Of a DNA stretch of 64,000 bases, positions 15,572 through 24,100 are shown one piece after another. The position numbers and the translations under genes were made by a program. The notes below the pieces were generated by a model. That model was given only the letters and a program-made list of their open reading frames with translations. It was not told where the DNA came from and did no database searches. This DNA comes from Catellatospora sichuanensis (GTDB lineage: Bacteria; Actinomycetota; Actinomycetes; Mycobacteriales; Micromonosporaceae): positions 94,924-158,923 of the forward strand of contig NZ_VIQO01000032.1 in assembly GCF_007483665.1 (NCBI RefSeq), in the 5' to 3' direction. Positions within the stretch are counted from its first letter, which is position 1. Every line of letters starts with the position of its first letter.

Positions 15572-16566
15572 CGGTTGAATCCGGGGCCGCCGTGCCCCGC
15601 CGGAACTCTCGGCGGGGCACGGCGTTTCGAGACGCCGGCCCACCGGTCGCGCTGGTCGTCATCTTCTCGGTGTTCGCGGTCCTGAGCCCGCAGTTCCGCA
15701 GCATCGACAACGTCCAGAACATCGTCGACGCCGCCGCGGTGCTCGCCGTGGTCACCTGCGGCATCACGTTCGTGCTGATGATGGGGTCCATCGACCTGTC
15801 GGCCGCGGGCGTGATGGGCGCTTCCGCGCTGACCGTGTCGCTGCTGGTCGCCAACAACCGCAACGACAACGACTTCGGGCTTGTCGGGATCGCGGCCGCG
15901 GTCGTGCTGGGCTGTGCGTTCGGCTGCCTGAGCGGCCTCGCTCTGGTCCTGCTGAAGGTGCCCTCGTTCATGGCCACGCTGGGGGTGTCGGCCATCGGGC
16001 TCGGCGTCGCGACCCTCATGTTCGCCGGCGTCCAGCCCAACATCTCCGACGCCATGCTCAAGAGCTGGGCGATCGAGCGCTTCCTGGGCTTGTCGTACCT
16101 GACCTGGATCGCCGCCGCGTGCATCCTGCTGGGCTGGCTCGTCCAGCGCTACACCCGGCTCGGCCGGTACGCCTTCGCGATCGGCGGCGCCGAGGAGGTG
16201 CTCACGCTGTCCGGCGTCAAAGTGAAGCCGTACAAGGTCGCGGTCTTCACCCTCGCCGGCGCGTTCTACGGCCTCGGCGGGGTCATGGTGACCAGCCAGC
16301 TCGGCGCCGGCCTCGTCCAAGCCGGCAACGGATACGACTTCTCGGCCATCACCGCCGCCGTCGTCGGCGGCACCCTGCTCACCGGCGGCCGTGGCGGCAT
16401 CCTGCACTCCGCCGTGGGCGTCGTGCTCGTCATGGTGCTCACGAACGGTCTCGTGCAGGTCGGGGTGAGCCCCTACTGGCAGGGTGGGGTCGAGGGCCTC
16501 ATCGTCGTGGCCGCGGTCGCCGCCGCGGTCATCCCCCAGCGTCGAAGAAACCAGGTGGTCAAGTGA
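15568..16566 (+). CDS. Sugar ABC transporter permease (RbsC-type), first subunit
   Basis: From GTG 15568, overlapping the binding-protein stop by 4 bp, it encodes 332 residues with about nine hydrophobic helices. Typical BPD_transp_2 features are GSIDLSAAGVMGASALTVSLL, LKVPSFMATLGVSAIGLG, GRYAFAIGGAEEVLTLSGV and AAVVGGTLLTGGRGGILHSAVG, which holds the cytoplasmic loop contacting the ATPase. It forms the membrane channel with the paralogous permease at 18113-19108 and the double ATPase between them. Having two different permease genes flanking the ATPase gene suggests a heterodimeric channel, which is less common than the homodimer in this family. Confidence 0.9.
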   Translation: MTVESGAAVPRRNSRRGTAFRDAGPPVALVVIFSVFAVLSPQFRSIDNVQNIVDAAAVLAVVTCGITFVLMMGSIDLSAAGVMGASALTVSLLVANNRNDNDFGLVGIAAAVVLGCAFGCLSGLALVLLKVPSFMATLGVSAIGLGVATLMFAGVQPNISDAMLKSWAIERFLGLSYLTWIAAACILLGWLVQRYTRLGRYAFAIGGAEEVLTLSGVKVKPYKVAVFTLAGAFYGLGGVMVTSQLGAGLVQAGNGYDFSAITAAVVGGTLLTGGRGGILHSAVGVVLVMVLTNGLVQVGVSPYWQGGVEGLIVVAAVAAAVIPQRRRNQVVK

Positions 16567-18116
16567 GCGTCCCAGCCGAACGGGAGCCCACCACGTCCGC
16601 GCCGGTACCGGCGTTGGAGGTCCGCGGCCTCGTCAAGCACTACCCGGGCGTGAAGGCCCTCGACGGCGTCGACCTGGTGGTCCGCCAGCACGAGGTGCTG
16701 GGTCTGGCCGGCGAGAACGGCGCGGGCAAGTCCACGCTGCTCAAAGCGCTGGTCGGCCTGGTCACCCCCGACGCCGGCGAGATCTACGTCCGCGGCGAGG
16801 CCGTCAAACTGCGCAGCGTCGTCGACGCCGCCAACCACGGCATCGGCATGGTGTTCCAGGAACAGTCCCTGGTGCCCAACCTGACCGCGGCGGAGAACAT
16901 CCTGCTCGGCAGCGAAGGCGCCGCGGTCCGCCGCGGCGTCTACCGCTGGGACGTCATGCGCCGCCTGGCCCAGGAGCAGCTCGACAAGATCGGCTCGAAG
17001 ATCGACCCCCTCGCCCGCACCGACACGCTCTCCTTCGCCGACCGGCAGATGGTCGAGATCGCCAAGGTGCTGCGCATCGAGCAGCGCAGCCAGCACCCGC
17101 CGGTCATCATCCTCGACGAGCCGACCTCGGTCCTGGAGTCCAAGGAGATCGAGACCCTGTTCGCGCAGATCCGCCGGCTGCGCGAGTTCGCCTCGGTCGT
17201 CTTCGTCTCCCACCGCCTCGACGAGGTGCTGGACGTGTGCGACCGGGTGACCGTGCTGCGCAGCGGCCAGTCCGTCGGCGAGGTCGCCACGGCCGGCGCC
17301 GTCCCACGCGAGCTGCACCGGATGATGATCGGCTCCACCGGGTCCGACGATCACTACCATGAGAACGCCGCCGGGCCCGTCGAGGCCGAGCAGCCCCGGC
17401 TGTCCATACGCGGCCTGTCGGGCAGCTCGTTCCGCGACATCGACCTCGACGTCGCGGCAGGGGAGATCGTGGCGATCGTCGGCGTGCACGGATCCGGTCG
17501 AGAGGACGTCTGCCGCGCCCTGTTCGGCATCGAGCCGACGACCGCCGGCGAGATCCGGATGGACGGCAAGAAGATCAGCCTGCCCAACACCCGTGCCGCG
17601 TGCGCGGCCGGCATCGGCTACGTGCCGGCCGAACGCAAGACCGAAGGCATGGTCGGCCCGATGTCGGTGGCCGAGAACATGACCCTGACCAAGCAGAAGG
17701 CCCGCTGCGCGGGCCCCTTCGTGGCGCCGAAGAAACAGGCCGGCCTGGTGGACCGCTGGATCGACCGGCTGTCCATCCGCACGCCCAGCCGCGACACCCC
17801 CATCCAGCGGCTGTCCGGCGGCAACCAGCAGAAGGTCGTCCTGGCCCGGTGGCTGATCGGCGGCGACATCCGGCTGCTCCTACTGGACCACCCGACCCGC
17901 GGCCTGGACATCGGCGCCCGCTCGGAGGTGTACCGGCTGATGCGGGAGCTCGCCGCGAACGGGGTCGCCACCGTGCTGCTGGCCGACAGCCTCGAGGAGG
18001 CCATCGGCATGGCCGACCGCATCCTGGTCATGAACGACGGACGGGTCGTGACCGAGGTCGCCTGCCCGAACGGCGGCAAGCCGAGCCCTCTGGACCTCGT
18101 GAAAGAGATGGTATGA
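16563..18116 (+). CDS. Sugar ABC transporter ATP-binding protein with two nucleotide-binding domains (RbsA/MglA-type)
   Basis: Encodes 517 residues from GTG 16563, overlapping the previous stop. NBD1 has Walker A GENGAGKST (about 50-58), Q-loop VFQEQSLVPN, signature LSFADRQMVEIAK and Walker B VIILDEPTS with VFVSHRLDE. NBD2 has the degenerate Walker A GVHGSGRED (Lys and Ser/Thr replaced), intact signature LSGGNQQKVVLARW and Walker B LLLLDHPTRGLD. One degenerate site is normal for carbohydrate uptake-2 family ATPases. The NBD2 Walker B has DH instead of DE, so the catalytic Glu is replaced by His, leaving NBD1 as the apparent catalytic site. It powers uptake with both permeases. Confidence 0.93.
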   Translation: MSVPAEREPTTSAPVPALEVRGLVKHYPGVKALDGVDLVVRQHEVLGLAGENGAGKSTLLKALVGLVTPDAGEIYVRGEAVKLRSVVDAANHGIGMVFQEQSLVPNLTAAENILLGSEGAAVRRGVYRWDVMRRLAQEQLDKIGSKIDPLARTDTLSFADRQMVEIAKVLRIEQRSQHPPVIILDEPTSVLESKEIETLFAQIRRLREFASVVFVSHRLDEVLDVCDRVTVLRSGQSVGEVATAGAVPRELHRMMIGSTGSDDHYHENAAGPVEAEQPRLSIRGLSGSSFRDIDLDVAAGEIVAIVGVHGSGREDVCRALFGIEPTTAGEIRMDGKKISLPNTRAACAAGIGYVPAERKTEGMVGPMSVAENMTLTKQKARCAGPFVAPKKQAGLVDRWIDRLSIRTPSRDTPIQRLSGGNQQKVVLARWLIGGDIRLLLLDHPTRGLDIGARSEVYRLMRELAANGVATVLLADSLEEAIGMADRILVMNDGRVVTEVACPNGGKPSPLDLVKEMV

Positions 18117-19108
18117 GCACTCCCGTCGCCATGCAGCCGGTCGCCGAACCCGCGACCGGCAGAAATGGCCCCCGCCCAGCCAAGCGACTCACCGGGTTCA
18201 TGCCGCTCATCGCCCTGGTGGCGCTCGTGGCCGCCCTGACGGTCGCCGACCCGGACTTCCTGACCCCGCGGAGCCTGACCGCGGTGGCGCGGACCGCGGC
18301 GCCGCTCATCGTGCTCGCCGCGGGGGCGACGCTCATCGTGCTCTGCGGCGGCATCGATCTTTCCATCGCGGCGTTGGCCTCGCTTTCGACAGTCCTGCTG
18401 GCCCTCTGGCTGCCGAATCTCGGCGGCATGGCCACGCCGGTCGTCATCGCCGTCGCGGCGGCGATCGGCGCGGTCCAGGGCCTGGCGCACGTGCTGTTAC
18501 GGATACCGTCGTTCATCGTCACCCTGGGCGGGATGAGCATCCTGTCCGCGGTCGCCCTCGTCGTGTCCGGCGCCGGCACCGTGCGGGTGGTGGACGACTC
18601 GCCGGTCAAGTGGCTCGAACTCTATGTCGGCGGCTACGTGCCGATGTCGGCCGCGATGGCGCTGCTCGTCGTCGCCCTGATCGCCGCCGTCGTCAAGGCC
18701 ACCCCGCTGCACAGCTGGATCTCGGCCACCGGCTACTCCGAGTCGGCCGCGCGGCTCGCCGGCACGCCCGTCGACCTGGTCAAGATCGGTGCGTTCTGCG
18801 TCTCCGGCGCCTGCGCCGGGTTCGCCGCGGTCATGCTGGTCTCACGCCAGTTCAGCGGCGGCCCCACCATGGCCGACAACCTGCTGCTGCCGGCGGTCGC
18901 GGCGATCGTCGTCGGCGGCACCGCCATCACCGGCGGTCACGGCAGCCTGTGGCGCAGCCTCGCCGGCGCACTCGTCGTGACGCTGCTGCGGGTCGGCCTG
19001 CCGATCGTCGGCGTGCCGTCCGCCTACGAGCAGATCCTGTACGGCGTGATCATCGTCGTCGCCGTCGCACTCACCCTCGACTGGTCAAAGGTGTCGATCA
19101 TCAAATAG
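18113..19108 (+). CDS. Sugar ABC transporter permease (RbsC-type), second subunit
   Basis: Encodes 331 residues from ATG 18113, overlapping the ATPase stop by 4 bp (ATGA). About nine helices carry RbsC-type signatures: ATLIVLCGGIDLSIAALASLSTVLL, LRIPSFIVTLGGMSILSAVAL, GYSESAARLAGTPVDLVKIGAF and AAIVVGGTAITGGHGSLWRSLAG. It differs clearly from the permease at 15568-16566 (different insertions and termini), so the channel is probably heteromeric. It is followed by a 49-bp gap with the ribosome site of the dehydrogenase gene. Confidence 0.9.
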   Translation: MSTPVAMQPVAEPATGRNGPRPAKRLTGFMPLIALVALVAALTVADPDFLTPRSLTAVARTAAPLIVLAAGATLIVLCGGIDLSIAALASLSTVLLALWLPNLGGMATPVVIAVAAAIGAVQGLAHVLLRIPSFIVTLGGMSILSAVALVVSGAGTVRVVDDSPVKWLELYVGGYVPMSAAMALLVVALIAAVVKATPLHSWISATGYSESAARLAGTPVDLVKIGAFCVSGACAGFAAVMLVSRQFSGGPTMADNLLLPAVAAIVVGGTAITGGHGSLWRSLAGALVVTLLRVGLPIVGVPSAYEQILYGVIIVVAVALTLDWSKVSIIK

Positions 19109-19157
19109 CCGAGCCGAATCCTCATGACCTAGCTAACCGCACATATGGAAGGCCACC

Positions 19158-20654
19158 ATGTCCCACGAGAACTCCACGCTCCTGCCCGCCGTCCGATCGT
19201 TCCTGTCCTCGCCCAAGCAGCTGCTCATCGGCGGCGAATGGGTGGACGCCAAGGACGGCAGGACGTTCGCCACCGTCAACCCGTCGACCGAGGAGGTGCT
19301 GGTCCAGGTCGCGCACGCGTCCGCCGTCGACGTGGACCGCGCGGTCACGGCGGCTCGCACGGCGTTCGAGTCCCCCTCCCCGTGGTCGAAGATGACCCCG
19401 CGTGACCGCTCCCACCTGCTGTGGCGCATCGGCGACCTCATCGACGCCCACGCCGACGAGTTCGCCCAGCTGGAGGCCCTCGACAACGGCAAGCGCGTCG
19501 AAGCGGCCCGCGACGGTGACGTCGTGGTCTCCGCCGAGCTCTTCCGCTACTTCGCGGGCTGGGCGACCAAGATGGAAGGCACGTCCATCCCGATGTCCGT
19601 GCCGGGCCGGGAATTCCACGCCTACACCCGCCGCGAGGCGATCGGCGTCGTCGCGGGCATCGTGCCGTGGAACTTCCCCCTGCTGATGGCCTGCTTCAAG
19701 ATCGTCCCGGCCATCACCGCGGGCAACACCGTCATCCTCAAGCCGGCCGAGCAGACTCCGCTGACGGCGCTGCGCCTCGGTGAGCTCCTGCTCGAGGCCG
19801 GCGTGCCCGCCGGCGTCGTGAACATCCTGCCCGGCTTCGGCGACACCGGGGCCGCGCTGGTCGACCACCACGGCGTGGACAAGGTCGCCTTCACCGGCAG
19901 CACCGAGGTCGGCAAGAAGATCGCCGCTGCGGCGTCGGGCAACCTCAAGAAGGTCTCCCTGGAGCTCGGCGGCAAGGCTCCCAACATCATCTTCAACGAC
20001 GCCGACATCGACGCCGCCATCGCCGGCGCGGTGCTGGGCGGTTACTTCAACGAGGGGCAGTGCTGCGTCAACGGCTCGCGCCTGTACGTCCAGCGCGGCG
20101 TCTTCGACCAGGTCGTCGAGGGTGTGGCCGCGGCCGCGCGCGCGATCAGGGTGGGCGACGGCTTCGATGCGGCCTCGCAGATGGGTCCGCTGGTCTCCCG
20201 GGAGCAGCACGAGAAGGTGCTGGGCTACATCCGTGGCGCGGTGGCCGAAGGCGCCGTGCTGCGCGCGGGAAGCGCCGATGCGGTCGGTGACCGCGGCTTC
20301 TTCGTGTCGCCGACGCTCATCACGTCCGTGAACGAGCGGATGGCCGTGCAGACCGACGAGATCTTCGGCCCGGTCGTGACGGCGGTGCCCTTCGACACCG
20401 AGGAAGAGGTCGTCGCGGCGGCGAACAACACGGTGTACGGGCTTGCCGCGGGTGTCTGGTCGCAGAACATCGGCACCGCGCACCGCGTCGGTGCCCGCCT
20501 GCGGGCCGGCACGGTGTGGCTCAACACGTGGCACGCCGACGACGTCACACTGCCGCGCGGCGGCTTCAAGCAGTCGGGCTGGGGGCGCGAGCTCGGGTCG
20601 TTCGGCCTGGACGACTACACCCAGCTCAAGACCGTTATCGCGGAGCTGCGATGA
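19158..20654 (+). CDS. NAD(P)-dependent aldehyde dehydrogenase
   Basis: Encodes 498 residues, the normal length. Key sites are the substrate/cofactor region VPWNFPLLMACFKIVPA, KPAEQTPLTALRL, the glycine motif FTGSTEVGKKI, general base Glu in LELGGKAPNI and catalytic Cys in EGQCCVNGSR, followed by EIFGPV. ATG 19158 follows GGAAGG. It oxidises an aldehyde to an acid with NAD(P)+ in the cytoplasm. As the last gene of the IclR-controlled operon it may oxidise a semialdehyde formed during uronate breakdown, or aldehydes made by the neighbouring oxidase; the substrate is not readable from sequence. A strong terminator hairpin lies 167 bp after its stop. Confidence 0.92.
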   Translation: MSHENSTLLPAVRSFLSSPKQLLIGGEWVDAKDGRTFATVNPSTEEVLVQVAHASAVDVDRAVTAARTAFESPSPWSKMTPRDRSHLLWRIGDLIDAHADEFAQLEALDNGKRVEAARDGDVVVSAELFRYFAGWATKMEGTSIPMSVPGREFHAYTRREAIGVVAGIVPWNFPLLMACFKIVPAITAGNTVILKPAEQTPLTALRLGELLLEAGVPAGVVNILPGFGDTGAALVDHHGVDKVAFTGSTEVGKKIAAAASGNLKKVSLELGGKAPNIIFNDADIDAAIAGAVLGGYFNEGQCCVNGSRLYVQRGVFDQVVEGVAAAARAIRVGDGFDAASQMGPLVSREQHEKVLGYIRGAVAEGAVLRAGSADAVGDRGFFVSPTLITSVNERMAVQTDEIFGPVVTAVPFDTEEEVVAAANNTVYGLAAGVWSQNIGTAHRVGARLRAGTVWLNTWHADDVTLPRGGFKQSGWGRELGSFGLDDYTQLKTVIAELR

Positions 20655-20820
20655 GCATCGCCGGTGCTCGTGGGGACGGGTGCGGGTGAACAGTGCTCCG
20701 GTGGACGGCCCGCGCCCACGGGGCGCGGGGTCGATCTGATGCCGGTGGCGGCTGGCCGGTGAAGCGACGTCGGTCGGCGGTCGGCTCACCGTCGAGGCGA
20801 GCAATGTGACTGGTCTGACG

Positions 20821-20856
20821 AGGTAGGCCCCCGGAATGCTTCCGGCGGGCCTACCT
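20821..20856 (+). terminator. Strong terminator hairpin after the kdu-transporter-dehydrogenase operon
   Basis: AGGTAGGCCC plus CCGGAA pairs with TTCCGG plus GGGCCTACCT: 16 base pairs with a single bulged C and a 3-nt loop. It sits 167 bp after the dehydrogenase stop and before the promoter of the next gene. Confidence 0.7.
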
Positions 20857-20968
20857 GACGTGTCGGCGCTCGCCTGAACGGCGTCGGAGAGTGCGCCTGA
20901 TTCCTGCGGCGCCACTGTGGCAGGCGTCGGTCGAGGTGCGAACGACGGATGATCGAGTATCGAGTTGC

Positions 20969-20986
20969 AGTTCGCATATGAGAACT
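20969..20986. promoter_or_regulatory. IclR-type operator candidate upstream of the secreted oxidase
   Basis: AGTTCGCATATGAGAACT is an 18-bp palindrome with one mismatched pair. It shares the GTTC..CATA..GAAC layout with the sites beside iclR. A weaker related sequence (TTCATATATGCG) lies at about 21001-21012. Both are directly upstream of a good -35 box, a position compatible with activation or repression. Confidence 0.5.
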
Positions 20987-21022
20987 CAAGCGCCTCTAGA
21001 TTCATATATGCGTATTCGATTC

Positions 21023-21051
21023 TTGACAGCGTATTCACGTGTGTCTTACCT
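21023..21051 (+). promoter_or_regulatory. Promoter of the ThuA/copper-radical oxidase gene
   Basis: TTGACA (21023-21028), a 17-bp spacer and TTACCT (21046-21051) form a near-consensus vegetative promoter. The expected start at about 21058 gives a leader of roughly 55 nt before ATG 21114. Confidence 0.6.
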
Positions 21052-21113
21052 TCAGGCTTCCGTGGTGGTGTCCGTCCTCGCCGCCACGCCCGCCGAACCT
21101 CAAGGGATCTCTT

Positions 21114-24100
21114 ATGAAAGTGCCCCGCAGGTCTGCCCGCTCTCACCTCTTTGCTCAGCTCGATCGAATGTTCGGGGGGCTGTCCGGTCGGGCCGCCGCA
21201 ACGTTCGCAGCGTTGTCGCTGGTCGCCGGGCTGTTGGCCCCCATCGCGGCGCACGCCGCGGCGCCCGCCGATGACGGCCGGCTCAACGTGCTGTTGTTCT
21301 ACAAGTCCAATTTCCACGCCTCTCACGTGCAGGCGCGGCAGGCTGTGCGTGACCTGGTCACCCAGCTCGGCACGCAGTACGGCCAGCCGGTGGAGATCCA
21401 GGAGACCGAGGACCCGGCGGTGTTCAACACCGCGAACCTCGCCAACCGCGACACGGTGGTCTTCGCACAGACCGGTGGTGTCCTGTTCAACGCGCCACAG
21501 CGCAGCGCGCTGGAGGCCTACATCCGCGGCGGCGGCGGCTTCATGGGCATGCACTACACCGGCTGGTCGGCCGGTGAGAGCGAGCACGACGTCAACCCGT
21601 TCTACGCCCGCCTCATCGGCGCCGCTTCCGAAGGGCACCCGGAGAACCCCGGTGTGCGGCCGGGCCGCGTGTTCGTGACGAACACCAGCCACCCGCTGAC
21701 GCAGGGCGTGACGGCGAGCATCACCCGCAGCGACGAGTGGTACGACTGGGTCGTCAACCCGGCGCCCTGGGTGCGCACCCTGATCCAGGCCGACGAGTCC
21801 TCGTACGGCATGGGCCGTCAGGGCTCCATGCACCCGCTCACCTGGTGCCAGCAGATCGACTCCGGCCGGTCCTGGTACACCTCCATGGGACACGAGGGCA
21901 CCGCGTACGCCGAGTCGTACATGCGCGCCCAGATGAAGAACGGCCTCGCCTACGCCGCCAAACTGCTGCCCGCGGACTGCTCACCGCCGACGAAGGACCA
22001 GGCCGGCGCATGGAGCGGCGTCACCCCGTGGCCGCTGGTCCCGATCAACATGGCACTGACCTCCGACGGCCGGGTGCAGTCGTTCGGCAGCGTCGGCGGC
22101 TGGGGCAACGACACCACGCCGTACGACTGGACCGGCAACGACTCGGTCACCCAGGGCGGCCAGATGGAGGTCGACGTCTGGAACCCCGACCAGCCACGCA
22201 ACCTGGCGAACCTGCGCAACGGGATCCTGCCGAACACCACGTACACCGACCTGTTCTGCGCCATGCAGGTGCAGTTCCCGCACGACCACTCCACCATGAC
22301 GGTCGGCGGGGACGACGGACTGGGAGGAAACGCGCCGAATGACGGAGCGATCGGCGTCACCAGCTACACCACGAACAACGGGCTGCAGAACGAGGCGCCC
22401 ATGAACTTCCCCCGGTGGTACCCGACCGGCACCACCATGCCCAACGGCGACGTCGTCGTGCAGGGTGGAAGCCTCCGCGGCGGGCCCGGCGGGCCCGGTG
22501 TCCTCACCCCGGAGATCTACACCCCGGAGCAGGGCTCGGGCTGGAAGAAGCTCGACGGCGCCAGGAGCCCGGCCGCGTACGGTGACGGCGGAGCCGACCA
22601 CGCCGGCGCGGACGAGAACCGCTGGTGGTACCCCCGCGCGTTCGTGTCCCCGACCACCGGGACGCTGTTCAACATCAGCGGTACGCAGATGTTCGAGCTC
22701 AACCCCTACGGCAACGGCGGCACCGGCCAGATGACGCTGCGTGGCACCCTGCCCACCGGCGTCTCCAACCAGGGCGCCAACGGCAACCCGGTCGGCGCCA
22801 CGTCCACCGCCACGATGTACCGGCCCGGCAAGATCCTCCAGGTCGGCGGCGGCTGGTGGGGCAACGGCGGCGGCCCCGACGGCGCCCGGGCCGGCTTCAT
22901 CGTCGACATCACCGGCGGCACCGCCAACCCGGTCATCACGGCGACCCAGCCGATGAAGTACCAGCGCCACTGGGCGACCTCGACGCTGCTGCCCGACGGC
23001 AGGGTGCTGGTCACCGGCGGCGCCCGGGAGAACAACGGCAACGGCGGATACGTCACCAACCCCGAGATCTGGAACCCGGACACCGGCACCTGGACCGAGG
23101 TCGTCCTGCCGCACGAGCGCGCCCGGCTCTACCACTCCACCGCCCTGCTCCTGCCCGACGGCCGGGTCATGATCGGCGGCGGCGGCGCGCCCGGTCCGCG
23201 CAACTACACCGACGTGGAGTACTACTCCCCGTCGTACCTGTTCGACGGCAACAACCCCGCCCCGCGCCCCGTGATCTCCGCCGCGCCCGCGAAGATCGGC
23301 TACAACGGCACCTTCCAGATCACCGCGACCGGCACGGTCTCGCGCGTCGCGCTGGTCCGCAACGGTTCCGTGACGCACGGGTTCAACAACGACCAGAACT
23401 TCCAGAACCTGGCGTTCAGCCAGTCCGGTGGCACGGTGAACATCACGTCGCCGCTCAACGGCAACTACGCACCGCCCGGTGCGTACATGCTGTTCGTCTT
23501 CGACGCCGCCGGCACCCCGTCGGTCGCGAAGATCGTGAAGATCGACCCCTCGGTGATCATGACGCAGCTCAACCCGCGGGTCGTCGACCAGTTCGAGTAC
23601 CCGCGCCTGCCCGCCGAATGGCGCACCAACAACCCTCCCGCGACCGTCGACGTCGCCGCCGGCAACAGCCGGATGGTGCCCTGGTCGGTCGTGAGCCCGG
23701 TCCAGCTGGTGCGCGGCACCGCCACCGGTCAGGGCGGCCTGGGCCTCACCGGCTATCAGCTGGCCCTGGGCACCTCGGGCAGCATCAGACGCACCGTCAA
23801 CGATCTCACTCCCGGAAGCACGTACCGGATATCGCTGCGCTACGCACGCGACGCCCGGTCGACCGGGACCGCCGCGGCGACGGCCACACTGTCGATCGGC
23901 AGCCTGAGCACCACGCTCACCGCCACGACAGCGCTGCCGTCGACAGCCGCCTACGGCACCTACTCCGGCACCTTCACGGCCGCGACTGCCTCCCAGACGC
24001 TCAGCCTGACGGCTCCGGGCACCGGCGCCAGCCTGATGATCGACGACCTGGTGATCGTCGGCGACAACGCCCCACCGCCGGCCACCGGCATCCCCGTCCG

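Noticed and set aside
19122..21893. A 923-codon minus-strand frame opposite the aldehyde dehydrogenase
   Set aside because: Its composition is typical of antisense to a GC-rich gene, and it spans two plus-strand genes and their terminator.
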